From Chloroflexota bacterium (GTDB lineage: Bacteria > Chloroflexota > Limnocylindria > Limnocylindrales > CSP1-4): 33,711 nucleotides of DNA. Positions within the stretch are counted from its first letter, which is position 1. Each line of letters begins with the position of its first letter. The DNA lies in contig JADGQK010000027.1 in the NCBI GenBank assembly GCA_017881915.1, positions 1-33,711 of the forward strand, given 5' to 3'. This document shows positions 1 through 8,189 of the stretch, piece by piece. The notes beneath the pieces were generated by a model. It was not told the origin of the DNA. It was given only the letters and a program-made list of their open reading frames with translations, and did no database searches. A program made the position numbers and the translations under genes.

Positions 1-2390
1 CGATCGACAAGGATCCGCGCTCGGGTCCCGGGATCGCTCTCGGGACCCAGCGCGACCAGCGCCGCGACCAGGTAGCGATCCGCCCGATCGCGGTCTCCTC
101 GCCGCGCGAGGACCATTGCCAGCCGGTGGTCCAGCCGCGCCTCCCGCTCAGGGCTGGCCAGAGCCTGGGCCGTTTCCAGGTGGGCGAGGGCTCCGTCGTA
201 GTCTCCGAGGAGCGTGAGCACCTCGCCAAGCGCCTCGTGAAGCTCGGCAACTGCCGGGTGCCCAAGCGCCAGCGCAGCTTCGAGGTGCTCGCGCGCCTCA
301 GCGTTGGCGAAGACGGACCGGGCGGCATCGCCAGCCAGCCGATGCGCCTCGGCGGCCGGAGTGGACCTGCCTGCGAGCGCTTCATGGTGGGCGATGAGCG
401 ACCAGCGGCCAACGCCCGACCCGCTCGTCGTGGAGCGTGCCAACGCCTCTGCCACACGGGCATGCAGCAACCGCCGACGAGCGAGGCTGAGCCGGTCGTA
501 GGCGACATCTCGCAGCCGGCCATGGGTGAAGTCGTAGCGAACATCCCCATGGTCGTCGACGCCCGTTTCGAGGATCAGTCGCCGCCGGACCAGCTCGTCA
601 AGGCCGTCGACCGTCTCGTTGTCCGTCCGGCCGCTGGCCACCCGTACGGTGTCGAGATCGAACGATCGACCGATCACCGCCGCGGCTGACAGGACCTGGC
701 CAGCGATTGGGCCCGCTGCGTCGATCCGGGCACCAAGGAGGGCAACGACCCCGTCTGGCATTCGTTCGTCCTCCCGCGCTGGTGCGGCGAGCGCCTCGGC
801 AATGTAGAGCGGCAGGCCCTCCGATCGCTCAAACAGGGAATCCGCCAGTGCCGCCCTGACCCGATGTCCCAGCGTCGCGGTCGCGAGCTCCTCGACCTGC
901 GCTCGATCGAGGCGGGCAAGATCCACGCGAACAGCCGGGCCGTCGCGCTCCGACGCGCTGAGGATCTGATCTCGAACGCCGGGTGGCAGCTCCTCGGGCC
1001 GCCATGTGATGAGGAGGGCGACCGGTCGGGCCCGAAGCCGGCGGGCAAGGTAGCCCACGAATTCGATCGTCGAGGCATCCGCCCGGTGCAGGTCATCCAC
1101 CCACAGCAAGCCAGCGGGTGGTCCGTCAGCCAGCGCGACCAGGACCTCGGCGAGCGCCTCGAACAGACGAGCACGGCCGAACGGATCGTCCGGCTTTGCC
1201 GGCTTCGGACCTGGCGCGACGCCTAGCAGCGGCACGAGTCGCGCGGCCTCACGCCAGAGGTCCGAGCGCATGGCCCTGAGCCGGTTTGCCCCCTCCGGGC
1301 TTCCAACCCCTGCGCGGACGAGCTCGACGATGGGCGCGAACGCGATGCCCGTCTCGCCGCCGTAGACCTCCGCTGCGAGGACCGTCCCGCCACGGGACCG
1401 GATGCGATCGGCCAGCTCCACGCTGAGACGGGTCTTGCCGATCCCGGCCTCCCCCTCGACGAGCAGGAGCCGGCCGTCCGGTCCTGCGGCCGCGTACCCC
1501 GCGAGGAGCGTGGCGAGCTCCTGATCGCGGCCCACGAGGGGACTCACGGGCGCCGAAGCCGATGTCGAGACCTGCACGTCCGCCGATTCGGCCGTCTCGG
1601 GGCGCTCAGCGCGGCTCGGGGAGGGGGCGAATCGGCCGTCCCGGATCGCCTCGGCCAGGGCGGTCGTTTCCAGGAGCGGTGCGACCCCCAGCTCGCGGTC
1701 GAGGGTCCGCACGCACTCGCGGTACTGACGGAGTGCGGCGGCAGGCTCGCCGGCGGCGGCGAGCGCGGACATCAGCAGGCACTGCGCAGGCTCGTGCAGG
1801 CCGTCGAGCTCAAGCCATCGCCGAGCAGCGCTGATCGCCGGCTGCCAGGCGTTGCCGGCGGCCCGGCCACGCGCGAGCCGCTCCAGTGCACCGGTCAGCT
1901 CGCGGCGATGCGCCTCGACCTCAGCCGCCTGCCAGGCATCGAACGCCTCGCTGGAACGCAGGGCGAATCCGGCCATGAACTCGCCCCGGTCGAGCGCGAC
2001 CGCCTCGTCGAGCAAGTCCAGGCACCCCACACACAGGCGATCGGCGCCGTGGTCATGACCGCGGACTCGTGCGAGCGCCGCGCGGAAGCGCCATACGTCG
2101 ACCTCCAGTTCCTCCGGACGAAGCGCGACCGACCCGCGGTCGATGGCGAGCCCGACCCCGCCGAGGGCGGCCTTGAGCACCGAGAGCGTGCGTCGAAGCG
2201 CGCCGTGTGCACCCCGTTCGTCCGATTCCGGCCAGAGCAAGGCCGCCACGGTCTCGCGGCTCGCCGGACGGCCGGTGACCGCAAGGAAGGCGAGGAGCGC
2301 GATCGCCTTGCGGGTGTCTACGACGAGCGGTGCACCGTCTAGCTCGACCCGGACGGGGCCGAGGATCTCAATCCGGAGTCGCGGTGCCAT
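1..2390 (-). CDS. BTAD (SARP-like) transcriptional regulator with AAA ATPase domain, 3' end beyond window
   Basis: An open frame runs from an ATG at 2390 leftwards off the window, giving at least 796 codons. Residues 1-95 look like a winged-helix DNA-binding domain (start MAPRLRIEILGPVRVELDG), and about 95-250 like the bacterial transcriptional activation domain of SARP/AfsR proteins. After a linker comes an NTPase domain opening with PLVGRDQEL, with a Walker A GEAGIGKT at about 313-320 and a Walker B LLWVDDLH near 428. The rest is helical and TPR-like. Such proteins are cytoplasmic ATP-dependent activators, often with a C-terminal LuxR or TPR part, which lies outside here. The start is the first ATG of the frame. 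No Shine-Dalgarno is visible, so the mRNA may be leaderless. It is divergent from the partner-switching operon and may regulate it; that is inference. The ligand and targets are unknown. Confidence 0.9.
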   Translation of the reverse strand, partial: MAPRLRIEILGPVRVELDGAPLVVDTRKAIALLAFLAVTGRPASRETVAALLWPESDERGAHGALRRTLSVLKAALGGVGLAIDRGSVALRPEELEVDVWRFRAALARVRGHDHGADRLCVGCLDLLDEAVALDRGEFMAGFALRSSEAFDAWQAAEVEAHRRELTGALERLARGRAAGNAWQPAISAARRWLELDGLHEPAQCLLMSALAAAGEPAAALRQYRECVRTLDRELGVAPLLETTALAEAIRDGRFAPSPSRAERPETAESADVQVSTSASAPVSPLVGRDQELATLLAGYAAAGPDGRLLLVEGEAGIGKTRLSVELADRIRSRGGTVLAAEVYGGETGIAFAPIVELVRAGVGSPEGANRLRAMRSDLWREAARLVPLLGVAPGPKPAKPDDPFGRARLFEALAEVLVALADGPPAGLLWVDDLHRADASTIEFVGYLARRLRARPVALLITWRPEELPPGVRDQILSASERDGPAVRVDLARLDRAQVEELATATLGHRVRAALADSLFERSEGLPLYIAEALAAPAREDERMPDGVVALLGARIDAAGPIAGQVLSAAAVIGRSFDLDTVRVASGRTDNETVDGLDELVRRRLILETGVDDHGDVRYDFTHGRLRDVAYDRLSLARRRLLHARVAEALARSTTSGSGVGRWSLIAHHEALAGRSTPAAEAHRLAGDAARSVFANAEAREHLEAALALGHPAVAELHEALGEVLTLLGDYDGALAHLETAQALASPEREARLDHRLAMVLARRGDRDRADRYLVAALVALGPESDPGTRARILVD

Positions 2391-2419
2391 GGCGATACGG
2401 TACAGCCGAGTCTGGACTG

Positions 2420-2466
2420 CCGTAACGTTTTGCGCTCGGGTCGCAACCCCGATTCCGTAACGATTT
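2420..2466. promoter_or_regulatory. Direct-repeat operator candidate between divergent genes
   Basis: The 104-base gap between the BTAD regulator and the phosphatase gene carries two copies of CCGTAACG-N-TTT, at 2420-2430 and 2455-2466, offset by 35 bases. SARP-type regulators are known to bind short direct repeats near promoters, so this may be a target of the adjacent regulator. No clear -35/-10 pair could be assigned. Confidence 0.35.
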
Positions 2467-2494
2467 CCGGACGCTTGAGGAGTAGAACTCGCCC

Positions 2495-4147
2495 ATGGCA
2501 TTGCTCCATTCGCTCCGACGTTCTCTCCGCCTCGATCCATCGACCCTCGAGGCACGCGTGGCCGCCGATGACGATCGGCCGGCGAAACAGCTGCTGCCGA
2601 CGGGCCCGCAGGTGGAGATCGCCGCGAGCGACCCGCTCCTGGCGTATCTCCAGTCGTCGCCCGGACCGGTCGACCTGACCAGCCTCGAGCTCGATTCGCC
2701 GGCCGTGCGCGACCTGCGGGAGGCTGGCGTCGCCCTGGTCGTGCCCCTGATCAGCCAGGGCGAGTTGATTGGGACCCTCAATCTCGGCCCGCGGCTCTCG
2801 GAGCAGGAGTACTCGACCGACGACCGTCGCCTCCTGGCCAGCCTGGCCACGCAGGCGGCTCCTGCGGTCCGTGTGGCCGAGCTGGTCCTGGAACGAGCCG
2901 GCGAGATCCAGGCGCGGGAGCGCCTGGAGCAGGAGATGCGGGTGGCGACACTCATCCAGCAGCAGTTCCTGCCCCATGAGCTACCGAAGCTCCCGGACTG
3001 GCAGGTGGCCGCTTACTACGGTCCTGCCCGTGCCGTAGGCGGCGACTTCTACGATTTCATCGAGCTGCCCGATGGGCGGATCGGGATCGTCGTCGGAGAC
3101 GTGACCGATAAGGGGGTTCCGGCCGCCCTGATCATGGCCCGCACGCAGTCGGTCCTGCGGGGCGAGGCGCCCCGCTTCCTCTCACCGGGGGAGGTGCTTC
3201 GGCGGGCCAACGAGATCCTCCTGCCGGAGATGCCGGCGCGCATGTTCGTGACCTGCCTATACCTCGTCCTGGAGCCCGCCACGGGCCGGGTCGTGTACGC
3301 CAATGCCGGCCACCTCCCGCCCTACGTTCGGACGGCCGATGGGGTCATCGAGCTGCGCGCCACGGGCATGCCCTTGGGGTTGCTGCCAGGCATGGCCTAC
3401 GAGGAAAAGGAGGCCGTCATCGACCCGCGCCAGAGCGTCCTCCTCTACAGCGACGGCGTGGTCGAGGCGCATGGACCTGCTGGCGACATGTTCGGCTTCC
3501 CGCGGTTGCGGGCACTGATGGCCCAGGAGCGCCCGGGCACCGAGTTGCTCAACCATCTCCTCGAGGAACTCCACGAATTCGTGGGCCGGGGCTGGGACCA
3601 GGAGGATGACATCACCCTGGTCGCGCTCCAACGGACCGGCGGTGGCGAGCACGTGCTTCTCGGTGCGGGGGCTGAGCCGGTCAGCGCTGAGGCTGCCGAA
3701 CGGCGGGTCCTGCTGACCTTGTCACTGCCAGGCGAGCCCGGCAATGAACGGATCGCGATGAGCCAGGTCGCCGCCACGGTCGCCCCGCTCGATCTTCCGA
3801 CCGCGCGCCTCGAGCGGCTGAAGACCGCGGTCAGCGAGGCGGCGATGAATGCGATCGAGTACGGCAGCCAGAACGACCCGGCAATCCCGGTCGAGATCGA
3901 GGTCTGGGTCACCGAGGACGATCTGTTCGTCAGCGTCGCCGACCGCGGGCTGAGCGGCCCGATCCCCGACGCCGAGCAGCCCGATCTCGAGGCCAAGCTG
4001 GCCGGCGAGCAGAAGCCCCGGGGCTGGGGCCTCTTCCTGATCAAGCACATGGTTGATGCCATGGAGGTCGTCACCGATGGCGCCGCCCAGAAGGTGATCC
4101 TGACCCTGCACCTGAGAGGAGTCGATGATGCCGGCCAGCCGGTTTGA
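2495..4147 (+). CDS. GAF - PP2C-type serine phosphatase (RsbU/SpoIIE) - HATPase (RsbW-like) fusion protein
   Basis: This 550-residue cytoplasmic protein combines three signalling parts. Residues about 35-140 resemble a GAF domain (VPLISQGELIGTLNLG). A helical linker at about 135-165 leads into an SpoIIE/RsbU-type phosphatase with GGDFYDF at 182-188, VVGDVTDKG near 200, YSDGVVEA near 318 and DDITLV near 371, which are the usual metal-binding motifs. The C-terminal region, about 395-545, is an anti-sigma-factor-type ATPase with an N-box around SEAAMNAIEYG (about 448) and a late GWGLFLIK motif. The phosphatase would dephosphorylate STAS proteins, and the ATPase part may rephosphorylate or bind them. 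The start is supported by GAGGAG about 12 bases upstream. Its end overlaps the first STAS gene by 23 bases, which points to the STAS proteins as partners. The signal sensed is unknown. Confidence 0.9.
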   Translation: MALLHSLRRSLRLDPSTLEARVAADDDRPAKQLLPTGPQVEIAASDPLLAYLQSSPGPVDLTSLELDSPAVRDLREAGVALVVPLISQGELIGTLNLGPRLSEQEYSTDDRRLLASLATQAAPAVRVAELVLERAGEIQARERLEQEMRVATLIQQQFLPHELPKLPDWQVAAYYGPARAVGGDFYDFIELPDGRIGIVVGDVTDKGVPAALIMARTQSVLRGEAPRFLSPGEVLRRANEILLPEMPARMFVTCLYLVLEPATGRVVYANAGHLPPYVRTADGVIELRATGMPLGLLPGMAYEEKEAVIDPRQSVLLYSDGVVEAHGPAGDMFGFPRLRALMAQERPGTELLNHLLEELHEFVGRGWDQEDDITLVALQRTGGGEHVLLGAGAEPVSAEAAERRVLLTLSLPGEPGNERIAMSQVAATVAPLDLPTARLERLKTAVSEAAMNAIEYGSQNDPAIPVEIEVWVTEDDLFVSVADRGLSGPIPDAEQPDLEAKLAGEQKPRGWGLFLIKHMVDAMEVVTDGAAQKVILTLHLRGVDDAGQPV

Positions 4148-4496
4148 GGCCAAGGTCCGCCTTGAAGCGGGCATCGCCGTGGTGACCATGGGCGGCGATA
4201 TCGACCGCGAGGCCGAGAGCGGCCTGGCGGCTGCCTATGCCGCGGCCGGTGGCGCAGATGTGGTCCTCCTCGACTTCACCAACGTCGGCTACATCAACAG
4301 CACCGGCATCGCGCTGATCGTCCGCTTCCTGGCCGACGGGCGGCGCGACCATCGGGAGATCCGGGCCTGCGCGTTGAGCCCGCATTACACCGAGATCTTC
4401 GAGCTCACCCGGCTGTCTGACTACATGACCATCTTCGATGACGCAGCCAGCGCGACGGCGCTGACCACGAGCGATCCGACAGGAGGCAGGGGATGA
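4125..4496 (+). CDS. STAS-domain anti-sigma-factor antagonist (first copy)
   Basis: A 123-residue single-domain protein of the SpoIIAA/RsbV type. The pattern VVLLDFTNVGYINSTGIAL matches the STAS core. Ser59 in NSTG sits where RsbV and SpoIIAA are phosphorylated, but the usual Asp before it is Asn. In partner-switching systems the unphosphorylated form binds an anti-sigma kinase and frees its partner. The start at 4125 follows GAGAGGA; a second in-frame ATG at 4128 is an alternative. It overlaps the phosphatase gene upstream and the second STAS gene downstream (ATGA), so the three are almost certainly co-translated. The C-terminal Thr/Ala tail after about residue 105 is not conserved in the family. 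Confidence 0.9.
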   Translation: MMPASRFEAKVRLEAGIAVVTMGGDIDREAESGLAAAYAAAGGADVVLLDFTNVGYINSTGIALIVRFLADGRRDHREIRACALSPHYTEIFELTRLSDYMTIFDDAASATALTTSDPTGGRG

Positions 4497-4849
4497 CCAG
4501 CGGGGCGACCACGATCGAGGTGCGTCGGCTGTCGCCGAGCGCGAGCACGATCGCCATCCACGGTGACATCACGTCGGGCACGGAGCCGGCGCTGATGGAC
4601 GCCTACGTCCAGGCGAGCGACGACGCGACGCGCTCGATCGTGCTCGACTTCAGCGGCCTCGACTACATGAACAGCGGCGGCATCGGCCTGCTCGTCACGC
4701 TCCTGGTCCGGGTGCAGCGCCAGGGGCAGCACCTCCTGGCGTTCGGCCTGAGTGAGCACTACCGCCAGATCTTCGAGCTGACCCGCCTGGACGACGCGAT
4801 CGGCATCCACGACACCGCAGCGGCCGCCCTGGCCGCTGCCGGTGCCTGA
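4493..4849 (+). CDS. STAS-domain anti-sigma-factor antagonist (second copy)
   Basis: A 118-residue STAS protein, paralogous to the preceding gene; both share an IFELTRL-D motif near the end. The phosphorylation-site segment reads YMNSGGIGLL with Ser61 in the acceptor position, so it keeps the serine but has Gly where the first copy has Thr. The start codon overlaps the upstream stop (ATGA). Having two antagonists behind one phosphatase/kinase protein suggests they bind different partners or differ in phosphorylation kinetics. No sigma-factor gene lies nearby, so the output may be something other than a sigma factor. That is inference. Confidence 0.9.
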   Translation: MTSGATTIEVRRLSPSASTIAIHGDITSGTEPALMDAYVQASDDATRSIVLDFSGLDYMNSGGIGLLVTLLVRVQRQGQHLLAFGLSEHYRQIFELTRLDDAIGIHDTAAAALAAAGA

Positions 4850-4875
4850 GCAGCGACCCCCAGAAGGTGAGACCG

Positions 4876-5679
4876 ATGACGACCGAGACCGGCAAACCGA
4901 GCGGCGATTCGATCGAGGCAACCCCGAGCGCGCCGACCCCCAGCGCGCCGACCCCCAGCGCGCCGACGAAGGCATCGAACTGGGCCGCCCCCGTGTCGCG
5001 CCTCGAGGTAGGCGCGGTGCCCACAGCGGCGCTCAATCTCAACGTCGCCGGGCGGAGGTTGGCCGGTCCGGTGCAGGGCTTTGGGCAGCTCTGGCAGAAG
5101 ACCTATCGTGTTCGCCTGACCGGCGCCGACGTCACGCCCCAGGCCGTCATCCGCACCTGGAAGGAGCACTTCGGCGACTTCTGGCCGAAGGGAAACCACT
5201 TCTACGGGCCGCTGACGAGCCTGCAGCCGGGCGAGGTCGCGCTGCTCGACCTGGCCCTGCCCGGCAAGATGACCCTCTCGACCGGGGTCCTCGTCATCTT
5301 TGCCGACGATGAGTCGTTCGCGTTCATGACCCCGGAGGGTCACCAGTTCGCATCGTTCATCACCTTCTCGTCGTTTGCCGATGACGCCGTCCCGGTGGTC
5401 CAGATCCAGGCGCTCCTGCGCGCCAGCGATCCCCTGTACGAATTGTCCATGCCAATCGTGGCCCAGCGCACCGAGGATCGCTTCTGGAACGACACGCTCC
5501 AAGCGCTGGCGGCCCACTTTGGCGTCACTGGCACAACGGTGGAGATGCAGCGCGTGTGCGTCGATCGACGGCGCCAATGGCGCTATGCCGGCAACATTCG
5601 CCAGAATGCCGCGATCCGGACGACGCTCCATCGGCTGACCCACCCGAAGGCCTGGTTTCACCACCGTGGGGATGCCTAG
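4876..5679 (+). CDS. Unrecognised soluble protein linked to the STAS operon
   Basis: A 267-residue protein that I do not recognise. The ATG at 4876 is preferred over the GTG at 4867 because AAGGTGAG lies just upstream of the ATG. Residues about 13-33 are a low-complexity Thr-Pro-Ser-Ala-Pro stretch made by three 15-base repeats. The rest (about 40-267) is mixed alpha/beta with no signal peptide or membrane segment. A central part with GHQFASFITFSSF and VPVVQIQALLRASDPLYEL recalls SRPBCC/START-like small-molecule-binding folds, but this is only an impression. It follows the second STAS gene by 26 bases, so it is probably in the same transcript and may be an accessory or output of the partner switch. 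Confidence 0.75.
   Translation: MTTETGKPSGDSIEATPSAPTPSAPTPSAPTKASNWAAPVSRLEVGAVPTAALNLNVAGRRLAGPVQGFGQLWQKTYRVRLTGADVTPQAVIRTWKEHFGDFWPKGNHFYGPLTSLQPGEVALLDLALPGKMTLSTGVLVIFADDESFAFMTPEGHQFASFITFSSFADDAVPVVQIQALLRASDPLYELSMPIVAQRTEDRFWNDTLQALAAHFGVTGTTVEMQRVCVDRRRQWRYAGNIRQNAAIRTTLHRLTHPKAWFHHRGDA
4921..4965 (+). repeat. Three tandem 15-bp repeats encoding TPSAP
   Basis: Three consecutive 15-base units, differing at a single base in the first, encode TPSAP three times in the N-terminal linker of the preceding gene. Units of 15 bases keep frame when gained or lost, so the linker length may vary between strains. Confidence 0.9.
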
Positions 5680-5752
5680 GCTCGTGCCGCTGACCGAACG
5701 GATCGCGGCCGCGGTCGAACCCAGTTCGGTGTCGCTGTGGCTCCGGGCATGA
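5672..5752 (+). pseudogene. 26-codon ORF: retained C-terminal tail of the downstream membrane-protein family
   Basis: The ATG at 5672 overlaps the end of the upstream gene. The frame encodes 26 residues ending VEPSSVSLWLRA and stops at a TGA that overlaps the ATG of the next gene (ATGA). The same ending, VEP-x-x-VSLWLR, closes all three full copies of the tandem membrane-protein family that follows. The likeliest reading is that an upstream copy was deleted and only its tail remains. The tail also places a stop codon exactly at the next start, as between the full copies. It could therefore be kept as a translated coupling peptide, because no Shine-Dalgarno is visible at the next gene. Confidence 0.65.
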
Positions 5753-6957
5753 GCAGCGTCGTTGGACCGGTCGTTCGACGTACGCGCACACGCGCGGCCA
5801 GCCTCGCCGTCTGGACGATGTGGGTAATTTCAACCGTCTTCGTCGTGATCAGCCTGCTGATGGCCGACGGGTTCGGGAACCTGCTACCGGCCGCCGCCCT
5901 GGGCCTGACGGCGATCTCGTTCGTCACGGTGGGGGCAGTCCTGGTGAGCAGGCTGCCGACCAACCCGATCGGTTGGCTGCTGGCTTCCGGCGGGTTCTGG
6001 TTCGGATTGGGCAATGGTGGCACAGGCCTGGGCAACTATGGCCTGATCGGACACCCCGGCAGTTTGCCTGGCGCGGTCTGGTTCGCCTGGCTCTCCGAGT
6101 GGACCTGGGCCCCTGCCGTCGGGGCGATCCTGCTTCTCGTGCTGGTGTATCCGACCGGTCGGTTGCTCTCGCCACGCTGGCGCCCTGAGGCGGTGGGCGC
6201 CGTACTCCTCATCGCCCTCCTCTCGTTCGGCGGGGCCTTTGGTCCGTGGACCGACGGACTGTTCCCCGTGGCGAACCCGCTGGCCATTGCCGGCCCGACA
6301 CCGGATCTGCTGAACATCCTGCTAGGGCCGTTCGCGATCCTGGTGGTCCTGTGTGCTGTCGGCTCGCTCGTGATTCGCTACCGCCGGTCAGCGGGCATCG
6401 AGCGCGCGCAGCTGAAGTGGTTCGTCGCCGTCGTGGCGATCAGCCTGCCGGCGTTCCTCATCGGCACGGGCCTGTTCGGGACCAGTGGCCTCGCTGGTAC
6501 CCTCGCGACCCTCTTCGATATCATCGCCTTTGCTGGTTTCGCCCTGTTACCGGTGGCGATCGGCCTTGCCGTCCTGCGCTACCGCCTCTATGAGATCGAT
6601 CGCCTGATCAGTCGGACGATCGCCTATGGCGTTCTGACGGCGATCATCGGGGCCCTGTTCGTCGGTGTCATCCTGGTGTTGCAGGCGATTCTGGCCCCGT
6701 TGACGAGCTCGAACGAGCTGGCAGTGGCCGGCTCCACCCTGCTGGTGGCGGCGCTGTTTCAGCCACTGCGCCGACGGATTCAGCGGCTGGTCGACCGGCG
6801 TTTCAATCGGGCCCGTCACAACGCCGAGCGAACCGTGGCAGCGTTTGCCAGGCGGCTCTCGGACGAAGTGGATTTCGACCGACTCCGCGCCGAGATCCTT
6901 GCCACGGTCGCCGCCACGGTTGAGCCCAGGACGGTCTCGCTGTGGTTGCGCCCGTGA
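5749..6957 (+). CDS. Multi-pass membrane protein resembling the sensor part of ComP-like kinases, copy 1
   Basis: A 402-residue integral membrane protein with roughly eight to ten hydrophobic segments, the first at about 19-39. Recognisable blocks in order are NPIGWLLASGG, YPTGRLLSPRWR, RYRRSAGIERAQLKWF, RYRLYEIDRLISRTI, SNELAVAGSTLLVAALFQP, QRLVDRRFNRAR and a terminal VEPRTVSLWLR. These blocks are typical of the membrane input region of certain actinobacterial and Chloroflexota sensor kinases, but no dimerisation or ATPase domain follows. The function is unknown; it may be a receptor lacking its own kinase. The start ATG overlaps the stop of the 26-codon tail ORF; the GTG at 5737 is an alternative. 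It is first in a tandem array of paralogues. Confidence 0.85.
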   Translation: MSSVVGPVVRRTRTRAASLAVWTMWVISTVFVVISLLMADGFGNLLPAAALGLTAISFVTVGAVLVSRLPTNPIGWLLASGGFWFGLGNGGTGLGNYGLIGHPGSLPGAVWFAWLSEWTWAPAVGAILLLVLVYPTGRLLSPRWRPEAVGAVLLIALLSFGGAFGPWTDGLFPVANPLAIAGPTPDLLNILLGPFAILVVLCAVGSLVIRYRRSAGIERAQLKWFVAVVAISLPAFLIGTGLFGTSGLAGTLATLFDIIAFAGFALLPVAIGLAVLRYRLYEIDRLISRTIAYGVLTAIIGALFVGVILVLQAILAPLTSSNELAVAGSTLLVAALFQPLRRRIQRLVDRRFNRARHNAERTVAAFARRLSDEVDFDRLRAEILATVAATVEPRTVSLWLRP

Positions 6958-8189
6958 ACGCGTCTGCTTGGCCTTCACCTCGTGGTGGTCGATTGCGCGC
7001 AATGGTCGGCGCCGTCTGGATTACCTGGGTCATCGCGCTGGCGCTGGGCGCCTTCGCCGTCGTGGAGTCGCTACCCACCAACCTGGCGAACGCAGGGTTC
7101 TCGGCCGTGGATTTGCTCCTCGTCCTCTCGACCGTGACCGTCGGCGCCGTACTGGTCACCCGGCTGCCGCGCCATATCGTGGGTTGGCTGCTGCTGATCG
7201 GGGGTGTCTCGCTGGCCGTGTCGCTAGGAACTCAAGCTCTGGCCGACTACGGGCTCAACGTGCGCCCGGGGAGCGTACCGAACGCGATCTGGTTCGCGGT
7301 CATTTCGGGTGCGACCGGCGGATCATTCATCGGGCTTCTCGCGGGTCTCGTGCCCTTCTACTTCCCCACGGGACGCCCGCCCTCGCCACGCTGGCGAGTG
7401 GTGCCATTCATCGCGATCATACCGACCGTGGCGCCCGGAATCTTCACTGCGCTCAGCCCGTTCTCGCCCGGTTCCTTTCCGGCCGACGTCGTGAATCCGC
7501 TGGCTCTTGGCGGAGCGGGCGCACAGCTCCTCGCGGTGTTGAACCCGATCTCCAACGTTCTCGGCCTCGTTGCGTTCCTGCTTGTGATCGCCTCGCTCGT
7601 CGTGCGCTACCGACGCGCGGCGGGTGTCGAACGAGCGCAGCTCAAGTGGTTTGTCGTGGCCGGGCTCTTCGTCGTACCGACGTTCATGGTCGCGATCCTC
7701 ACCTCGAGCTTCACCACCGGACCGCTGGTCATCGTCACGAATGTGGCCTGGCCGCTGGGGATCTTCAGCCTCGCCTTCCTGCCCGTCGCGATCGGCCTCG
7801 CGATCCTGCGCTACCGTCTCTACGAGATCGACCGGCTGATCAGCCGGACGATCAGCTGGGCGATCTTGAGCCTTGGCCTGGGTGGCTTGTTCGTGGCGCT
7901 CATCCTTGGCGCGCAGGCGTTTCTCGCCCCGTTCACCGGGTCGAATGAACTGGCAGTGGCCGGCTCCACCCTGTTGGTCGCGGCGTTATTCCAACCGGTC
8001 CGCCGGCGCGTGCAGCGACTCGTCGACCGGCGATTCAACCGGGCCCGCTACGATGCCGAGCGGACTGTGGCCGCCTTCGCGGGTCGACTGCGCGACGAAG
8101 TGGATTTCGAGCGTCTTCGGACCGAGATCCTCAACACCGTTACCCAAACGGTTGAGCCCACCTCGGTCTCGCTGTGGTTACGGACCTGA
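6954..8189 (+). CDS. Multi-pass membrane protein resembling the sensor part of ComP-like kinases, copy 2
   Basis: A 411-residue paralogue of the previous gene with the same block order: IVGWLLLIGG, FPTGRPPSPRWR, RYRRAAGVERAQLKWF, RYRLYEIDRLISRTI, SNELAVAGSTLLVAALFQP, QRLVDRRFNRARYDAERT, VEPTSVSLWLR. The start is taken as the GTG at 6954 that overlaps the upstream TGA (GTGA); the in-frame GTG at 6942 is the alternative. It has no kinase domain. The two halves differ in conservation. The first 200 residues diverge clearly from copy 1, while the last 150 are nearly the same, which suggests that the C-terminal part has the shared job and the N-terminal part may sense different cues. Confidence 0.85.
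   Translation: MNASAWPSPRGGRLRAMVGAVWITWVIALALGAFAVVESLPTNLANAGFSAVDLLLVLSTVTVGAVLVTRLPRHIVGWLLLIGGVSLAVSLGTQALADYGLNVRPGSVPNAIWFAVISGATGGSFIGLLAGLVPFYFPTGRPPSPRWRVVPFIAIIPTVAPGIFTALSPFSPGSFPADVVNPLALGGAGAQLLAVLNPISNVLGLVAFLLVIASLVVRYRRAAGVERAQLKWFVVAGLFVVPTFMVAILTSSFTTGPLVIVTNVAWPLGIFSLAFLPVAIGLAILRYRLYEIDRLISRTISWAILSLGLGGLFVALILGAQAFLAPFTGSNELAVAGSTLLVAALFQPVRRRVQRLVDRRFNRARYDAERTVAAFAGRLRDEVDFERLRTEILNTVTQTVEPTSVSLWLRT

Noticed and set aside
126-2342. Several plus-strand frames over the BTAD regulator
   Set aside because: They are antisense to a continuous minus-strand frame with winged-helix, BTAD and AAA signatures; that frame has no stop inside the window.
4921-4965. A CRISPR-like or regulatory repeat array
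   Set aside because: The units are 15 bases, contiguous, in frame and encode TPSAP; they are a coding microsatellite. No CRISPR array is seen anywhere in the window.
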